Assembly (NCBI GenBank): GCA_022801595.1
Contig: JAAWSO010000006.1
Coordinates: forward strand, 1 to 64,000
Direction: 5' to 3'
Origin: Clostridiales bacterium
GTDB lineage: Bacteria > Bacillota > Clostridia > Oscillospirales > Acutalibacteraceae
DNA: 64,000 nt
Made by a program: the position numbers and the translations under genes. Numbering within the stretch: position 1 is the stretch's first letter; every line of letters starts with the position of its first letter. Shown here in pieces: positions 34,340 to 44,687 of this stretch. Below the pieces are notes generated by a model. That model did no database searches. It was not told the origin of the DNA and saw only the letters and a list, made by a program, of their open reading frames with translations.

Positions 34340-36313
34340 ATGGAAGAACAGGGATTTAAACTAATATCTCCCTTTCAGCCGACCGGCGATCAGCCAAAAG
34401 CAATTGATCAGTTGGTGGAAGGGCTCAACCGGGGAGATAAGGAACAGACGCTGATGGGGGTGACTGGTTCCGGAAAAACCTTTACGATGGCGAATATTAT
34501 TGCCCGGGTAAACCGTCCCACCCTGGTGTTGGCTCATAATAAAACATTAGCTGCACAGCTTTGTTCGGAATTTCGGGAGTTTTTCCCGGAAAACGCGGTC
34601 GAGTATTTTGTCTCCTACTACGACTACTACCAGCCGGAAGCGTACATTGCTACCACAGATACCTACATCGAAAAAGATTCCGCCATCAATGACGAGATTG
34701 ACAAGCTGCGCCACTCAGCCACGTCGGCTTTATCGGAGCGGCGGGATGTGATTATTGTGGCCAGCGTGTCCTGTATTTACAGCTTGGGCGACCCGATTGA
34801 TTACCGCACGATGGTGATTTCGTTGCGTCCTGGCATGAAAAAGAGCCGGGATGATTTGTTGCGCAAGCTAGTGGAAATCCAGTATGAACGTAACGACGTG
34901 AATTTTATCCGAAATAAATTTCGTGTGCGTGGCGATGTGGTGGAGATTTTTCCTGCGCAGTCGGATGAAAATATTATTCGGGTGGAGTTTTTTGGCGATG
35001 AAATTGACCGGATCACGGAAATTCAGGCGTTGACCGGAGAGTTTAAAGCCAACCTTAAGCATGTAGCGATTTATCCTGCCTCTCACTACATTGTGCCGAA
35101 GGAAAAAATGCAGCGCGCCATTTGCAACATCGAGGAGGAGCTGGCGCAACAAGTACGTTATTTCAAAGAAAATGAAAAGTTAATTGAGGCGCAGCGAATT
35201 GAGCAGCGTACCAATTATGATGTGGAAATGCTTCAGGAAATTGGTTTTTGCAAAGGGATTGAAAATTACTCTCGGGTATTGTCAGGACGGGCGCCAGGGT
35301 CGGTTCCATGTACCTTGCTGGACTATTTCCCCGATGATTTTTTGTTGTTTGTCGATGAGTCCCATGTGATGCTGCCGCAAGTGCGAGCTATGTATGCCGG
35401 GGATCGTGCCCGCAAAATGTCTTTAGTGGAGTATGGATTCCGGCTTCCTTCTTCTTACGATAACCGTCCGCTGAATTTTGATGAATTTTACGACCATGTG
35501 AATCAGGCGATTTTCGTCAGCGCCACGCCGGGAGATTTTGAAAAGGAAAAATCGGAACAGGTGGTGGAGCAGGTGATCCGCCCGACCGGTTTGCTGGACC
35601 CAGAAATTACCGTGAAGCCTACCGACGGGCAAATCGACGATCTGATTTCCGAAATTAATGTGCGCACAGCCAAAGGCCAGCGGGCTTTGGTCACGACCTT
35701 GACCAAGAAAATGGCGGAAGATTTGACCGGTTATTTGGAAGGGGTCGGTATCCGGGTGCGGTATATGCACCATGACATTGATACGGTGGAACGAATGGAG
35801 ATCATCCGTGATTTACGCCTGGGTGAATTTGATGTATTGGTGGGAATTAACCTGCTGCGGGAAGGCTTGGACATTCCAGAAGTGTCCTTGGTGGCCATTC
35901 TCGACGCGGACAAGGAAGGGTTTCTAAGATCGGAGCGCTCCATGATTCAGATTATTGGCCGGGCCGCGCGAAATGCTGAGGGCACGGTGATTATGTATGC
36001 AGATCGGGTAACACCGTCCATGGAATATGCCATCAGGGAAACGGAACGCCGGCGGAATATCCAAACAAAATACAACGAAGAACATGGGATTGTACCAAAA
36101 ACCATTACCAAAAAAGTTTCGGAAATTTTGGAGATTTCCACCCACAAAGAGGACAGCAAAGATAAGAAGCCGAAAAAGCGCTTGACCGGGGCGCAGCGGC
36201 AGCAGATGATCGAACAGCTGACGAAAGAAATGAAGGCGGCGGCCAAGCTGCTGGAATTCGAGCATGCCGCTCATTTGCGGGATAAGATCAAACAATTGCA
36301 GGGTGAAAAATAA
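34340..36313 (+). CDS. uvrB: excinuclease ABC subunit B
   Basis: Damage-verifying helicase-like subunit of nucleotide excision repair. 657 residues from ATG 34340 (AAGGAGAAGAGG upstream). Walker [10 protein letters not shown] near 38, beta-hairpin region [15 protein letters not shown]-like [13 protein letters not shown], helicase motif [11 protein letters not shown], and the C-terminal UVR motif near 625-655. A longer in-frame extension back to 34229 overlaps the promoter and LexA box and is rejected. Confidence 0.97.
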   Translation: MEEQGFKLISPFQPTGDQPKAIDQLVEGLNRGDKEQTLMGVTGSGKTFTMANIIARVNRPTLVLAHNKTLAAQLCSEFREFFPENAVEYFVSYYDYYQPEAYIATTDTYIEKDSAINDEIDKLRHSATSALSERRDVIIVASVSCIYSLGDPIDYRTMVISLRPGMKKSRDDLLRKLVEIQYERNDVNFIRNKFRVRGDVVEIFPAQSDENIIRVEFFGDEIDRITEIQALTGEFKANLKHVAIYPASHYIVPKEKMQRAICNIEEELAQQVRYFKENEKLIEAQRIEQRTNYDVEMLQEIGFCKGIENYSRVLSGRAPGSVPCTLLDYFPDDFLLFVDESHVMLPQVRAMYAGDRARKMSLVEYGFRLPSSYDNRPLNFDEFYDHVNQAIFVSATPGDFEKEKSEQVVEQVIRPTGLLDPEITVKPTDGQIDDLISEINVRTAKGQRALVTTLTKKMAEDLTGYLEGVGIRVRYMHHDIDTVERMEIIRDLRLGEFDVLVGINLLREGLDIPEVSLVAILDADKEGFLRSERSMIQIIGRAARNAEGTVIMYADRVTPSMEYAIRETERRRNIQTKYNEEHGIVPKTITKKVSEILEISTHKEDSKDKKPKKRLTGAQRQQMIEQLTKEMKAAAKLLEFEHAAHLRDKIKQLQGEK

Positions 36314-36328
36314 CAAGGAGAAGTGACC

Positions 36329-39151
36329 ATGCCATTCAAAGATATTGTGGTGAAAGGTGCCCGGGAGCACAATCTGAAAAATATCGACATTACCATTCCC
36401 CGTGATCAACTGGTGGTCATTACCGGCTTGTCGGGGTCAGGAAAGTCTTCGCTGGCTTTCGATACGATTTATGCGGAGGGGCAGCGCCGTTATGTGGAAT
36501 CGCTGTCTTCCTATGCCCGGATGTTTTTGGGACAAATGGAGAAGCCGGACGTGGATTACATTGACGGGCTGTCTCCGGCCATTTCCATTGACCAAAAAAC
36601 CACCTCGAAAAATCCCCGCTCTACGGTGGGCACAGTAACGGAAATTTATGACTATCTCCGTTTGCTGTATGCCCGGATTGGAATTCCTCACTGTCCAGTA
36701 TGCGGCCGGGAGATCCAGCAACAAACGGTGGATCAGATCGTGGACCAAATTCTTGCTTTGGAGGAAGGAACCAAAATTCAGGTGTTGGCCCCGGTGGTGC
36801 GAGGGAAAAAGGGCCAGCATGTCAAGGAGTTTGAAGCGGCGCGCAAAAGTGGGTTTGTTCGGGTGCGGGTGGATGGAATCCTCTATGATCTGTCGGAAAC
36901 GATTTCCCTGGAGAAGAATAAAAAGCATACCATTGAGATCGTCGTGGACCGCTTGGTGATCCGAGATGACATTGCTTCGCGACTGTCCGATTCTTTGGAA
37001 ACCGCCTCTGGGCTTTCCGGTGGTCTGGTGGTGATCAATGTGGTGGATGGGGAGGATATTACTTTTTCCCAAAATTATGCTTGTCCAGAACATGGAGTGA
37101 GCATTGAGGAACTGACTCCCCGGATGTTTTCCTTTAACAATCCGTTTGGCGCTTGCCCCAAATGTACCGGCTTGGGGGTTTCTATGAAAATTGACCCAGA
37201 TCTCATCTTGCCTGACAAACGGCTTTCCATCAATAAGGGCGGACTGAAAGCCAGTGGATGGGCGATGGAGGGAAGTACGATTGCGGCTATGTACATGAAA
37301 GGATTGGCCAACCACTATCATTTTTCTCTGGATACCCCGATCGGCGATCTGCCGGAGGAAATCATTGATATTTTGCTCTATGGAACCAAGGGGGAAAAAA
37401 TCGCCTTGGAGCGCACCAATGAATATGGTTCTGGGAAATACCAGCAGGCCTTTGAGGGGATTATCCATAATCTGGAGCGCCGTTTTCGGGAAACCCAGAG
37501 CAGTTGGATCAAAGAGGAGATTGAGTCCTATATGACAGCCATTCCCTGCGATGCCTGTCACGGAGACCGTCTGTCTCCAGAGAGCTTGGCCGTCACGGTC
37601 GGCGGAATCAATATCAGCGCTTTCTGTGATAAATCCATTACAGAGGCGTTGGATTTTATCAATCAGCTTTCCCTGAACCAACGGGACCAAATGATTGCGG
37701 AAGCGATTTTGAAGGAAATCCGGGAACGGCTGGGCTTTTTGCAAAGCGTGGGATTGGAATACTTGACTTTGTCCCGTTCTTCCGGCACGTTATCCGGCGG
37801 AGAGAGCCAGCGGATCCGGTTAGCGACCCAGATCGGCTCCTCCTTGATGGGGGTGCTGTACATTTTAGATGAACCAAGCATCGGACTTCATCAACGGGAT
37901 AACGATAAGCTACTGGATACGCTGCGCCGGCTGCGGGATTTGGGCAATACAGTGATTGTAGTGGAGCACGATGAGGACACCATGCTGGCTGCGGATCATA
38001 TTGTGGACATTGGCCCCGGCGCCGGCGTACATGGCGGTCATGTGGTATTCAACGGCAAAGTAGAAGATATTCTCCGTTGTGAGCAATCGGTCACCGGACA
38101 GTATTTAAGTGGGAAAAAGAAGGTGGAAATTCCAGCGTCCCGCCGGTCAGGGAACGGAAAATGCCTAGAAATTGTAGGAGCGCATAAGAATAATTTGAAA
38201 AATGTCCAGGTGAACATTCCATTGGGAAATTTGGTTTGCGTGACTGGAATTTCTGGATCGGGAAAGTCCTCGCTGATCAATGAGATTTTGTATAAACACT
38301 TGGCCTCGGAGTTGAATGGAGCACGGGCTAAGGCCCGAGATTTCCAGGAAATCCGCGGTGTGGACGCTTTGGATAAAGTCATTCAAATCAATCAGTCCCC
38401 CATTGGGCGTACCCCTCGCTCCAACCCGGCTACCTATACTGGGTTGTTTACCGATATCCGGGATTTGTTCGCTTCTACCCAAGAGGCTAAAATCCGTGGT
38501 TTTTCCGCAGGCCGTTTTTCTTTTAATGTAAAAGGGGGACGGTGCGAGGCTTGTCAGGGCGATGGTATTTTAAAAATTGAAATGCATTTTTTGCCGGATG
38601 TCTACGTTCCCTGCGATGTATGCAAAGGAAAGCGGTACAATCGGGAAACGCTGGAAGTGAAGTATCGGGGGAAAAGTATTCACGATGTTTTGGAAATGAC
38701 GGTAGAAGAAGGATTGGAGTTCTTCACCAATATTCCTAAAATTGCCCGTAAGCTGCAAACATTGCAGGATGTGGGACTTAACTATATTAAGCTGGGGCAG
38801 TCGTCCACCACGCTGTCCGGCGGAGAAGCCCAGCGGGTCAAGCTGGCTACCGAGCTTTGTAAGCGGGCGACTGGCCGAACCATCTACATCTTGGATGAAC
38901 CAACCACAGGCCTACACATTGCCGATGTCCATAAGTTGGTTGAAGTGCTTCAGGCATTGGTGGATACCGGTAACACGGTACTGGTGATTGAGCACAATCT
39001 GGACTTGATTAAAACAGCGGATCATATCATTGACTTGGGACCGGAAGGCGGAAACCGGGGCGGCTATGTAGTGGCCCAAGGAACGCCAGAGGAAGTCGCC
39101 CAGGTAGAAGGCTCCTATACTGGACAATATTTGAAAAAGTATTTGGAGTAA
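36329..39151 (+). CDS. uvrA: excinuclease ABC subunit A
   Basis: Damage-recognition ATPase of nucleotide excision repair. 940 residues from ATG 36329 (AAGGAG 9 bp upstream; a GTG at 36323 is too close). Two ABC modules with Walker [11 protein letters not shown] and [10 protein letters not shown], two LSGGE signatures, and zinc motifs CPVC near 114, CPKC-type near 275 and CEAC/CDVC near 736-765. Cotranscribed with uvrB (15-bp gap). Confidence 0.97.
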   Translation: MPFKDIVVKGAREHNLKNIDITIPRDQLVVITGLSGSGKSSLAFDTIYAEGQRRYVESLSSYARMFLGQMEKPDVDYIDGLSPAISIDQKTTSKNPRSTVGTVTEIYDYLRLLYARIGIPHCPVCGREIQQQTVDQIVDQILALEEGTKIQVLAPVVRGKKGQHVKEFEAARKSGFVRVRVDGILYDLSETISLEKNKKHTIEIVVDRLVIRDDIASRLSDSLETASGLSGGLVVINVVDGEDITFSQNYACPEHGVSIEELTPRMFSFNNPFGACPKCTGLGVSMKIDPDLILPDKRLSINKGGLKASGWAMEGSTIAAMYMKGLANHYHFSLDTPIGDLPEEIIDILLYGTKGEKIALERTNEYGSGKYQQAFEGIIHNLERRFRETQSSWIKEEIESYMTAIPCDACHGDRLSPESLAVTVGGINISAFCDKSITEALDFINQLSLNQRDQMIAEAILKEIRERLGFLQSVGLEYLTLSRSSGTLSGGESQRIRLATQIGSSLMGVLYILDEPSIGLHQRDNDKLLDTLRRLRDLGNTVIVVEHDEDTMLAADHIVDIGPGAGVHGGHVVFNGKVEDILRCEQSVTGQYLSGKKKVEIPASRRSGNGKCLEIVGAHKNNLKNVQVNIPLGNLVCVTGISGSGKSSLINEILYKHLASELNGARAKARDFQEIRGVDALDKVIQINQSPIGRTPRSNPATYTGLFTDIRDLFASTQEAKIRGFSAGRFSFNVKGGRCEACQGDGILKIEMHFLPDVYVPCDVCKGKRYNRETLEVKYRGKSIHDVLEMTVEEGLEFFTNIPKIARKLQTLQDVGLNYIKLGQSSTTLSGGEAQRVKLATELCKRATGRTIYILDEPTTGLHIADVHKLVEVLQALVDTGNTVLVIEHNLDLIKTADHIIDLGPEGGNRGGYVVAQGTPEEVAQVEGSYTGQYLKKYLE

Positions 39152-39343
39152 AATGATGCATAATATATGGGAGAAAAGATGCACCATTCTATTTAGGCTG
39201 GAAAATTTTGATGGATTCTCTAAAAAAATGAAAAATTTTATACTATTTTACCGGAGAATCCTGGAAAATTTACAGTCTGTTAATTAAATCAACCGGCAAA
39301 GTATAGTAGAATGGTGTCATATAAATTTAAGGATGGTTTTGTA

Positions 39344-40237
39344 TTGTTTGGTTATATTCGGCCTCACGTATCCGAGCTTTTGGTTCGCGAGTATGAACAA
39401 TACAAAGGGGTTTATTGTTCCCTTTGTAAAGAGCTGGGAAAAAGCTATGGGATTTTAACCCGGTTTACGTTGAGCTATGACTCTACGTTTTTGTCCTTAT
39501 TTATTCTGGGGCAGACGGAGGAATGCGTGTCGTTCCAAAAAGGACGGTGTGTGTTTAACCCCCTGAAGCGGTGCGCCTATTGTGGCCAGCGGCATCCCGG
39601 GCTAAAATTTTCCTCTGCGCTTTCGGTTCTTATGACCTATTATAAAATCCGGGATGATATGGAAGATTCTGGATTTCTTGGCAGGATGCGCGCTTATTTG
39701 CTTTTGCCCTTGGTTTCTCGTCCCCGCAAAAAGGCCGCTCGGGATTTTCCGAAGTTGGAACAAATTTTGCAGGAAACCATTGGGGGCCAAAAGGAGCAGG
39801 AGCAGCAAGAGTCGCCCTCTCTGGATGCTTGTGCAGAACCGACAGCTCAACTACTGTCCCGTACTTTTGGGTTGTTGGCAGGCGAAGAAGCGTCTACCCG
39901 CCGAGTTTTGGAAACCTTTGGGTATTTTCTGGGACGTTGGGTCTATTTGATGGATGCCGCCGATGATATGGAAAAGGATTTGCAGAGACAAGAATTTAAT
40001 CCGTTTCTAACCAAACTGCGGCTAACGAAGGCTTCCACCCCGGAACAGTGGGAGGAAGCCAAAACGTATTGCAATGAAGTACTAAACCTGACTTTATCCC
40101 AGGTCATTGGGGCGATTCATTTGGTGGATTTTTCCCATTTTGGCCCGATTATTCTCAATATTATTTTGCAAGGATTGCCTGAAATGCAAAAGAAATTGTT
40201 GTTCGAAAAGGAGAAGAGCAATGTCCGATCCGTATAA
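39344..40237 (+). CDS. DUF5685-like protein with two Asp-rich helical motifs
   Basis: 297 residues from TTG 39344 (AAGGATGG upstream), beginning LFGYIRPHVSELLVREYEQY as in the DUF5685 family. Function is unknown. Predicted mostly helical and soluble. It has cysteine pairs near residues 25-28 and 69-80, and two acidic motifs about 100 residues apart: IRDDMEDS (about 102-109) and LMDAADDMEKDLQRQEFNPF (about 202-221). The spacing and the second motif recall the paired Asp-rich motifs of squalene/phytoene synthase-like enzymes; this is inference. The 3' end overlaps the J-protein gene by 17 bp. Confidence 0.8.
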   Translation: MFGYIRPHVSELLVREYEQYKGVYCSLCKELGKSYGILTRFTLSYDSTFLSLFILGQTEECVSFQKGRCVFNPLKRCAYCGQRHPGLKFSSALSVLMTYYKIRDDMEDSGFLGRMRAYLLLPLVSRPRKKAARDFPKLEQILQETIGGQKEQEQQESPSLDACAEPTAQLLSRTFGLLAGEEASTRRVLETFGYFLGRWVYLMDAADDMEKDLQRQEFNPFLTKLRLTKASTPEQWEEAKTYCNEVLNLTLSQVIGAIHLVDFSHFGPIILNIILQGLPEMQKKLLFEKEKSNVRSV

Positions 40238-40847
40238 GGTACTTGAAATCTCACCGAATGCAACCGATGATCAGGTGAAAGAAGCGTATCGCAAAATGGC
40301 TAAAAAGTATCACCCGGATAATTATGCTGGGAGCCCGATTGCCGACTTAGCCAATGAAAAAATGAAAGAGGTCAACGAAGCGTACGACCAGATTATGAAT
40401 GACCGGAAACGGGGCGGAAGCTCAAGTGGCAGTTATTCAGCAGGAAGCTGGGGCGGTGGTGGAAGCGCAGCCGGGTCCAGCTTCCAGGATGTACGCAACT
40501 TGATTATGAGCGGACGGATTGCCGATGCGGAGCAGATTCTTAACGGGGTTCCTACGGAAGGCCGTAATGCCGAGTGGTATTTTCTCAAGGGCACTGTGTT
40601 GTACCGCCGGGGATGGCTGGAGGAAGCGTTCAACCATTTCTCCCGTGCGGTTCAGATGGATCCATCCAACCAAGAGTATCAAGCTGCAATGAACCAAATC
40701 AACGCCCAACGCCGTGGCGCGTATGGCGGATACAATCCGAATATGCCGCGTGCCGGCGGCTGCAGCGGCTGTGACGTTTGCTCCGGTCTGCTGTGTGCTG
40801 ACTGTTGCTGCGAATGTATGGGCGGCGACTGTATCCGGGGCTGCTGA
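40221..40847 (+). CDS. J-domain/TPR protein with Cys-rich tail
   Basis: 208 residues from ATG 40221 (AAGGAG upstream), inside the end of the DUF5685 gene. An N-terminal J domain has the HPD motif at 31-33, so it should engage DnaK. Then come a Gly/Ser-rich linker (about 67-90), a TPR-like helical part (about 92-160) and a final 30 residues with ten cysteines (CSGC, CCCEC and others). It lacks the DnaJ zinc-finger core. The tail suggests metal binding or membrane or lipid attachment. A co-chaperone dedicated to its neighbours is a reasonable guess, not proven. Confidence 0.8.
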   Translation: MSDPYKVLEISPNATDDQVKEAYRKMAKKYHPDNYAGSPIADLANEKMKEVNEAYDQIMNDRKRGGSSSGSYSAGSWGGGGSAAGSSFQDVRNLIMSGRIADAEQILNGVPTEGRNAEWYFLKGTVLYRRGWLEEAFNHFSRAVQMDPSNQEYQAAMNQINAQRRGAYGGYNPNMPRAGGCSGCDVCSGLLCADCCCECMGGDCIRGC

Positions 40848-40865
40848 CGGATGGGAGGGACTGGC

Positions 40866-41396
40866 ATGAAACAAACCGTCCGCGTTGCGTTTTGTGGAAT
40901 TGTGACAGCGCTCAGCGTTGTGATCATGTTGCTGTCAGCAGTGATTCCCATTGCGACTTATGCTCTTCCGGCATTGGCTGGGATGCTAGGGATTATGCTG
41001 GTTATTGAAGTGGGGATTGGCTGGGCGTTGCCCGCCTATGTGGCGACATCCTTGATTTGTATTTTCTTTGTACCGGACAAGGAAGCGGCTTTGATTTACA
41101 TTTTATTCGCCGGTTATTATCCGATTGTAAAAGCGCCCATTGAGCGGTTAAAAACCCGGGTTTTAGCTTATGCCATTAAATTCGCGATTTTTAATGTTGC
41201 TGTGATCAGTTCCTTTTTCTTGGCGGTTTACGTAATGATGGTACCGATGGAAACCTTCATGATTTTTGGGGCGTATCTGCCTTGGGTTCTCTTATTGATA
41301 GGCAATGTGATTTTTATTATTTACGATTTTGCTCTTTCCGGTTTGGTGGTTACGTATTATCGAAAACTGCATCCCGTTTTTCGGAAATGGTTTTAG
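40866..41396 (+). CDS. small polytopic membrane protein
   Basis: 176 residues from ATG 40866 (GGGAGGG upstream), with about five membrane helices. Size and pattern are reminiscent of ECF-type substrate-binding subunits or DUF-type integral membrane proteins, but no specific family is recognised. It follows the J-protein gene by 18 bp and is closed by a terminator, so the three genes likely form one operon. Confidence 0.65.
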   Translation: MKQTVRVAFCGIVTALSVVIMLLSAVIPIATYALPALAGMLGIMLVIEVGIGWALPAYVATSLICIFFVPDKEAALIYILFAGYYPIVKAPIERLKTRVLAYAIKFAIFNVAVISSFFLAVYVMMVPMETFMIFGAYLPWVLLLIGNVIFIIYDFALSGLVVTYYRKLHPVFRKWF

Positions 41397-41425
41397 AAAT
41401 AACAGCGACAGGCCTTAGGATGGTG

Positions 41426-41462
41426 AAAACGCTGCCCTGTTTGTATTGGGCAGCGTTTTTTT
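41426..41462 (+). terminator. terminator of the DUF5685/J-protein operon
   Basis: AAAACGCTGCCC (41426-41437) / GGGCAGCGTTTT (41448-41459), then further T. Confidence 0.9.
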
Positions 41463-41493
41463 ATCCGCTCAAAACAGGAAAGAGGGATTGAAT

Positions 41494-41646
41494 ATGTTTG
41501 GTAGAGTTCACAAAGTTGGCTTCAAAAATATTTTGGATGCTAGGAAAAGGCGCGATTTTGCTTTTTTGCATGATCATGATGAACCTCCTGCAAAAATACG
41601 CAACATTCATGAAATTTCACTTGATTTTTGCAGGATTACAAATTAA
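41494..41646 (+). CDS. possible 50-residue peptide (doubtful)
   Basis: ATG 41494 follows AGGAAAGAGGG and opens a 50-codon frame (MFGRVHKVGFKNILDARKRR and onwards). The product is basic at its start with no membrane segment or known motif. The frame ends inside a long inverted repeat and the RpiR promoter. It may simply be leader sequence. Gene-free interval otherwise from 41397 to 41785. Confidence 0.25.
   Translation: MFGRVHKVGFKNILDARKRRDFAFLHDHDEPPAKIRNIHEISLDFCRITN
41586..41635. promoter_or_regulatory. inverted repeats at the RpiR promoter
   Basis: TCCTGCAAAAAT (41586-41597) and ATTTTTGCAGGA (41624-41635) are perfect 12-bp inverted arms. Between them lies the palindrome TGAAATTTCA (41610-41619). 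The right arm overlaps the -35 box (TTGATT 41621-41626). Palindromes containing TGAAA/TTTCA are common for RpiR/MurR-type regulators, so autoregulation is plausible. Confidence 0.45.
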
Positions 41647-41649
41647 AAT
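41621..41649 (+). promoter_or_regulatory. promoter of the RpiR operon
   Basis: TTGATT (41621-41626), 17 bp, TAAAAT (41644-41649), about 135 bp before the RpiR start. Confidence 0.6.
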
Positions 41650-41785
41650 GAAAAGATAGAAAGTTTTTTGATTCTTTGGAGGAATGGAAAACGGTAAAGA
41701 ATATTCTTTTACAGAATGGTTTTCCGCCCGGAACCGTTTGTAAAGCGAGAGATTTGAATGCGGGTGGAGAAGGCGGCGTTTTTTT

Positions 41786-42655
41786 ATGAATACTCTGACG
41801 ACCAGAATAAAACGGAAAATGCCTGAGTTTTCCAAAGGGCAGCGGTTGATTGCAAAATATATTGATGAACACTATGATACGGTGGCGTTTATGACGGCCT
41901 CCAAGCTTGGAGCAACAGTAGGGGTCAGTGAATCCACAGTAGTACGGTTCGCAACAGAAATCGGTTATGCCGGATATCCTGAATTGCAGCGTGCTATGCA
42001 GGAAATGATCCGCAGCAAAATGACTTCCCTGCAACGGCTGGAAATGACAGCAAAATCCTATGATCCAACAATGGTCATGGAGCCGGTTTTCAACCAGGAT
42101 ATTGATATTATTCGCCGCACGATGGAGGAAACTTCCCGTGTGGCCTTTAATCAGGCGACAGAAGCCATTGCGGCGGCGAAAAAGGTGTACATTATTGGGG
42201 CACGCAGTTCCTCCGCTTTGGCTACCTTTCTGTCGTATTATTTTAATCTGATTTTGGATAATGTTCAGTTGGTCAATGTGAGCAATGAGGCGGAAATGTT
42301 TGAGCAAATGATACGGATCGGAAAAGAGGACGCCATGATTGGCATCAGCTTTCCCCGATATTCCCGTCGGGTAGTCAAAGCGTTACAATTCGCTTCTTCC
42401 CAAGGGGCCAAAGTGGTGGCGATTACCGACAGCGAAACTTCCCCTATTGCGGAATCCGCTGATTGTCTTTTATTGGCCCGCAGTGATATGGTTTCGTTTG
42501 TGGATTCTTTGGTGGCGCCGCTCAGCTTGATTAATGCACTGATTGTGAGCACGGCCATTAAGAAGAAAAAAGAGGTGGAGGAAGTCCTGACTAAGCTGGA
42601 ACGGATTTGGGACGAATATCATGTGTATGAAAAGGTGGATGAAAAAATAAATTGA
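41786..42655 (+). CDS. RpiR/MurR family transcriptional regulator
   Basis: 289 residues: N-terminal HTH_6 domain (LGATVGVSESTVVRFATEIGY near 45) and C-terminal SIS sugar-phosphate-binding domain (IIGARSSSALATFLSYY near 134). Such proteins sense phosphosugars and control sugar or amino-sugar genes, yet no sugar gene is adjacent. It overlaps the flavoprotein gene by TTGA, so its targets may lie elsewhere. Confidence 0.88.
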   Translation: MNTLTTRIKRKMPEFSKGQRLIAKYIDEHYDTVAFMTASKLGATVGVSESTVVRFATEIGYAGYPELQRAMQEMIRSKMTSLQRLEMTAKSYDPTMVMEPVFNQDIDIIRRTMEETSRVAFNQATEAIAAAKKVYIIGARSSSALATFLSYYFNLILDNVQLVNVSNEAEMFEQMIRIGKEDAMIGISFPRYSRRVVKALQFASSQGAKVVAITDSETSPIAESADCLLLARSDMVSFVDSLVAPLSLINALIVSTAIKKKKEVEEVLTKLERIWDEYHVYEKVDEKIN

Positions 42656-43926
42656 GTCAGATACAACAGGAAACCTATGACGTTGTCATCGTGGGCGGCG
42701 GTGCAGCGGGAATGATGGCGGCTGGGACTGCTGCGCAAAATGGTTATCGAACCCTTTTGCTGGAAAAGAATCCACGGCTGGGACGCAAGCTGATCATTAC
42801 CGGAAAAGGACGGTGCAACCTGGTGAATAACTGTGACGTTCCCACGGTGATTGCGTCCATTCCATCAAATGGGCGGTTTTTATATGGTGCAGTGTCTAAG
42901 TTTTCCCCGCAGGATGTCATGGCTTTTTTTGAAGATTTGGGCCTTCCTGTAAAAACAGAACGAGGAAACCGGGTGTTTCCTCAATCGGATAATTCCCGAG
43001 ATGTGGTGGATACCATGGTAAAGTTTGTCCGAGATCATGGTGCAGAGATTGTCACAGGCACGGCAGAACATTTGCTGTTTGAGGAAGGAGCCATCGCTGG
43101 GATAAGCTTGAAGGATGGCCGGGAGATTCGAACGAATCATGTCATCCTCTGTTGCGGTGGGTTATCGTATCCGGTAACGGGTTCTACCGGGGACGGATAC
43201 CGTTTGGCAAAGCAGGCTGGCCATATGATCACAGATTTGCGCCCGTCTTTGGTGCCGCTAGTAGCAAATGGGAGGGATTGTTCAGCCTTACAGGGATTAT
43301 CCTTGAAAAATGTGGCAATTCAGGTATATGATACCAGAAAAAAACACATAATATATGAAGATTTTGGGGAAATGTTGTTTACCCATTTTGGATTGACTGG
43401 CCCTATTATTTTAAGCGCCAGCAGCCATATGCGGGAGATGGAGTCCGGCCGTTATGAAGTGGCGCTTGATTTGAAACCGGCTTTGACGGTGGAGCAATTA
43501 GACGCTCGCTTACAGCGGGACTTTGAAAAAAATCTCAATAAGGATTTTATCAATTCCTTGTCAGAGTTGCTCCCCAGGAAAATGATCCCGGTGCTGGTGG
43601 CGAAATCCAGCATTGCGCCCGATACCAAGTGCAACCAAATTACTAGGGAAGCTCGCCGAAAATTTGCGGAGCTTCTGAAAGGGGTGCGGATTTCCATCAA
43701 GGGATTTCGGCCTATCGAGGAAGCGATTGTGACTTCTGGGGGCGTATGCGTCAAGGAAATTAACCCGAAAACGATGGAATCGAAGCTGGTGCCTGGCTTA
43801 TATTTTGCTGGGGAGGTTATGGATGTGGATGCCTATACCGGTGGGTTTAATTTACAGATTGCATTTTCAACGGGCAGACTGGCTGCCAATTCTCTGTATC
43901 AAGCATCAAAAGGAGAGCGGATATGA
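42652..43926 (+). CDS. HI0933/YhiN-type NAD(P)/FAD-dependent oxidoreductase
   Basis: 424 residues from TTG 42652 overlapping the preceding TGA. N-terminal FAD-binding VVIVGGGAAGMMAAGTAAQNG, the family motif LGRKLIITGKGRCNLVNN near 43, a GDGYRLAKQAGH segment near 180 and a C-terminal GEVMDVDAYTGGFNLQIAFS FAD motif near 385. The natural substrate of most members is unknown; BaiN is a bile-acid-related member but no other bai genes are here. Overlaps cmk by ATGA. Confidence 0.88.
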   Translation: MSQIQQETYDVVIVGGGAAGMMAAGTAAQNGYRTLLLEKNPRLGRKLIITGKGRCNLVNNCDVPTVIASIPSNGRFLYGAVSKFSPQDVMAFFEDLGLPVKTERGNRVFPQSDNSRDVVDTMVKFVRDHGAEIVTGTAEHLLFEEGAIAGISLKDGREIRTNHVILCCGGLSYPVTGSTGDGYRLAKQAGHMITDLRPSLVPLVANGRDCSALQGLSLKNVAIQVYDTRKKHIIYEDFGEMLFTHFGLTGPIILSASSHMREMESGRYEVALDLKPALTVEQLDARLQRDFEKNLNKDFINSLSELLPRKMIPVLVAKSSIAPDTKCNQITREARRKFAELLKGVRISIKGFRPIEEAIVTSGGVCVKEINPKTMESKLVPGLYFAGEVMDVDAYTGGFNLQIAFSTGRLAANSLYQASKGERI

Positions 43927-44600
43927 TAGCGGTTGCGATTGATGGCCCTGCTGGCGCTGGGAAAAGCACCATTGCCAGGCAAGCGGCAAAAAAAATTGGC
44001 TTTATTTATGTGGATACAGGAGCGTTGTACCGTACCGTAGGATTATTTATGCTGCGAAACGGTATTGTTCCCAGCGATGAGAAAATGGTGGCCGAAGAAG
44101 TGGATTCCGGGCGGGTAAAAATCGGCCTTACCTTCCAGAACGGCGAACAAAAGGTATTGCTGGGCGGAGAGGATGTTACTGGGCAGATCCGTACTCCTGA
44201 GGTGTCTGTCGCCTCCTCTCAAGTATCGGCTATTCCAAAGGTACGGGAGTTTTTGTTTTCCCTGCAAAAGGATTTGGCCAAGGAAAATCACGTTATTATG
44301 GATGGCCGGGATATTGGCACCGTGGTGCTCCCGGAAGCCCAAGTGAAAATTTTTCTGACTGCTTCCGCGGAAGAACGGGCGAAACGGCGTTGCAAGGAGT
44401 TACGGGAAAAAGGGATCGAAGCAGATTTTGGCAATGTGCTTCGAGATATTGAGGAGCGGGATTATAACGATTCTCACCGTGCCATTGCGCCGCTGGTGCC
44501 GGCCAAAGACGCGGTTTTGGTGGATACTTCCGCTATGACTTTGGAGCAGGCCGTTGACACGGTTCTCGATTTGGTGGAAACGGCTCTCTCTTCCAACTAG
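43923..44600 (+). CDS. cmk: cytidylate kinase
   Basis: Phosphorylates (d)CMP. 225 residues. P-loop AIDGPAGAGKSTIA near 5, DTGALYRTVG near 31, DGRDIGTVVLP near 126 and the lid RAKRRCKELREKG near 150 are all as in bacterial CMP kinases. Followed by two acyltransferase genes and ispH-rpsA, an order frequent in Clostridia. An unexplained GC-rich inverted repeat without a T tract lies at 44611-44642. Confidence 0.96.
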   Translation: MIAVAIDGPAGAGKSTIARQAAKKIGFIYVDTGALYRTVGLFMLRNGIVPSDEKMVAEEVDSGRVKIGLTFQNGEQKVLLGGEDVTGQIRTPEVSVASSQVSAIPKVREFLFSLQKDLAKENHVIMDGRDIGTVVLPEAQVKIFLTASAEERAKRRCKELREKGIEADFGNVLRDIEERDYNDSHRAIAPLVPAKDAVLVDTSAMTLEQAVDTVLDLVETALSSN

Positions 44601-44687
44601 ATTCACCATCGGCCTTGCCTCTGCCAGCAAGAGGGGAAGGCCTAGAAAAATACATATTTGATTTGCTGGAGAATGGCGGTTTGATGC

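Noticed and set aside
36437..37744. 435-codon open frame on the minus strand
   Set aside because: It lies fully antisense to uvrA, has no ribosome binding site or domain pattern, and reflects the codon bias of the real gene.
44611..44642. GGCCTT...AAGGCC inverted repeat after cmk as a terminator
   Set aside because: No T tract follows and the downstream plsC would lack an obvious promoter; kept only as an unexplained stem-loop.
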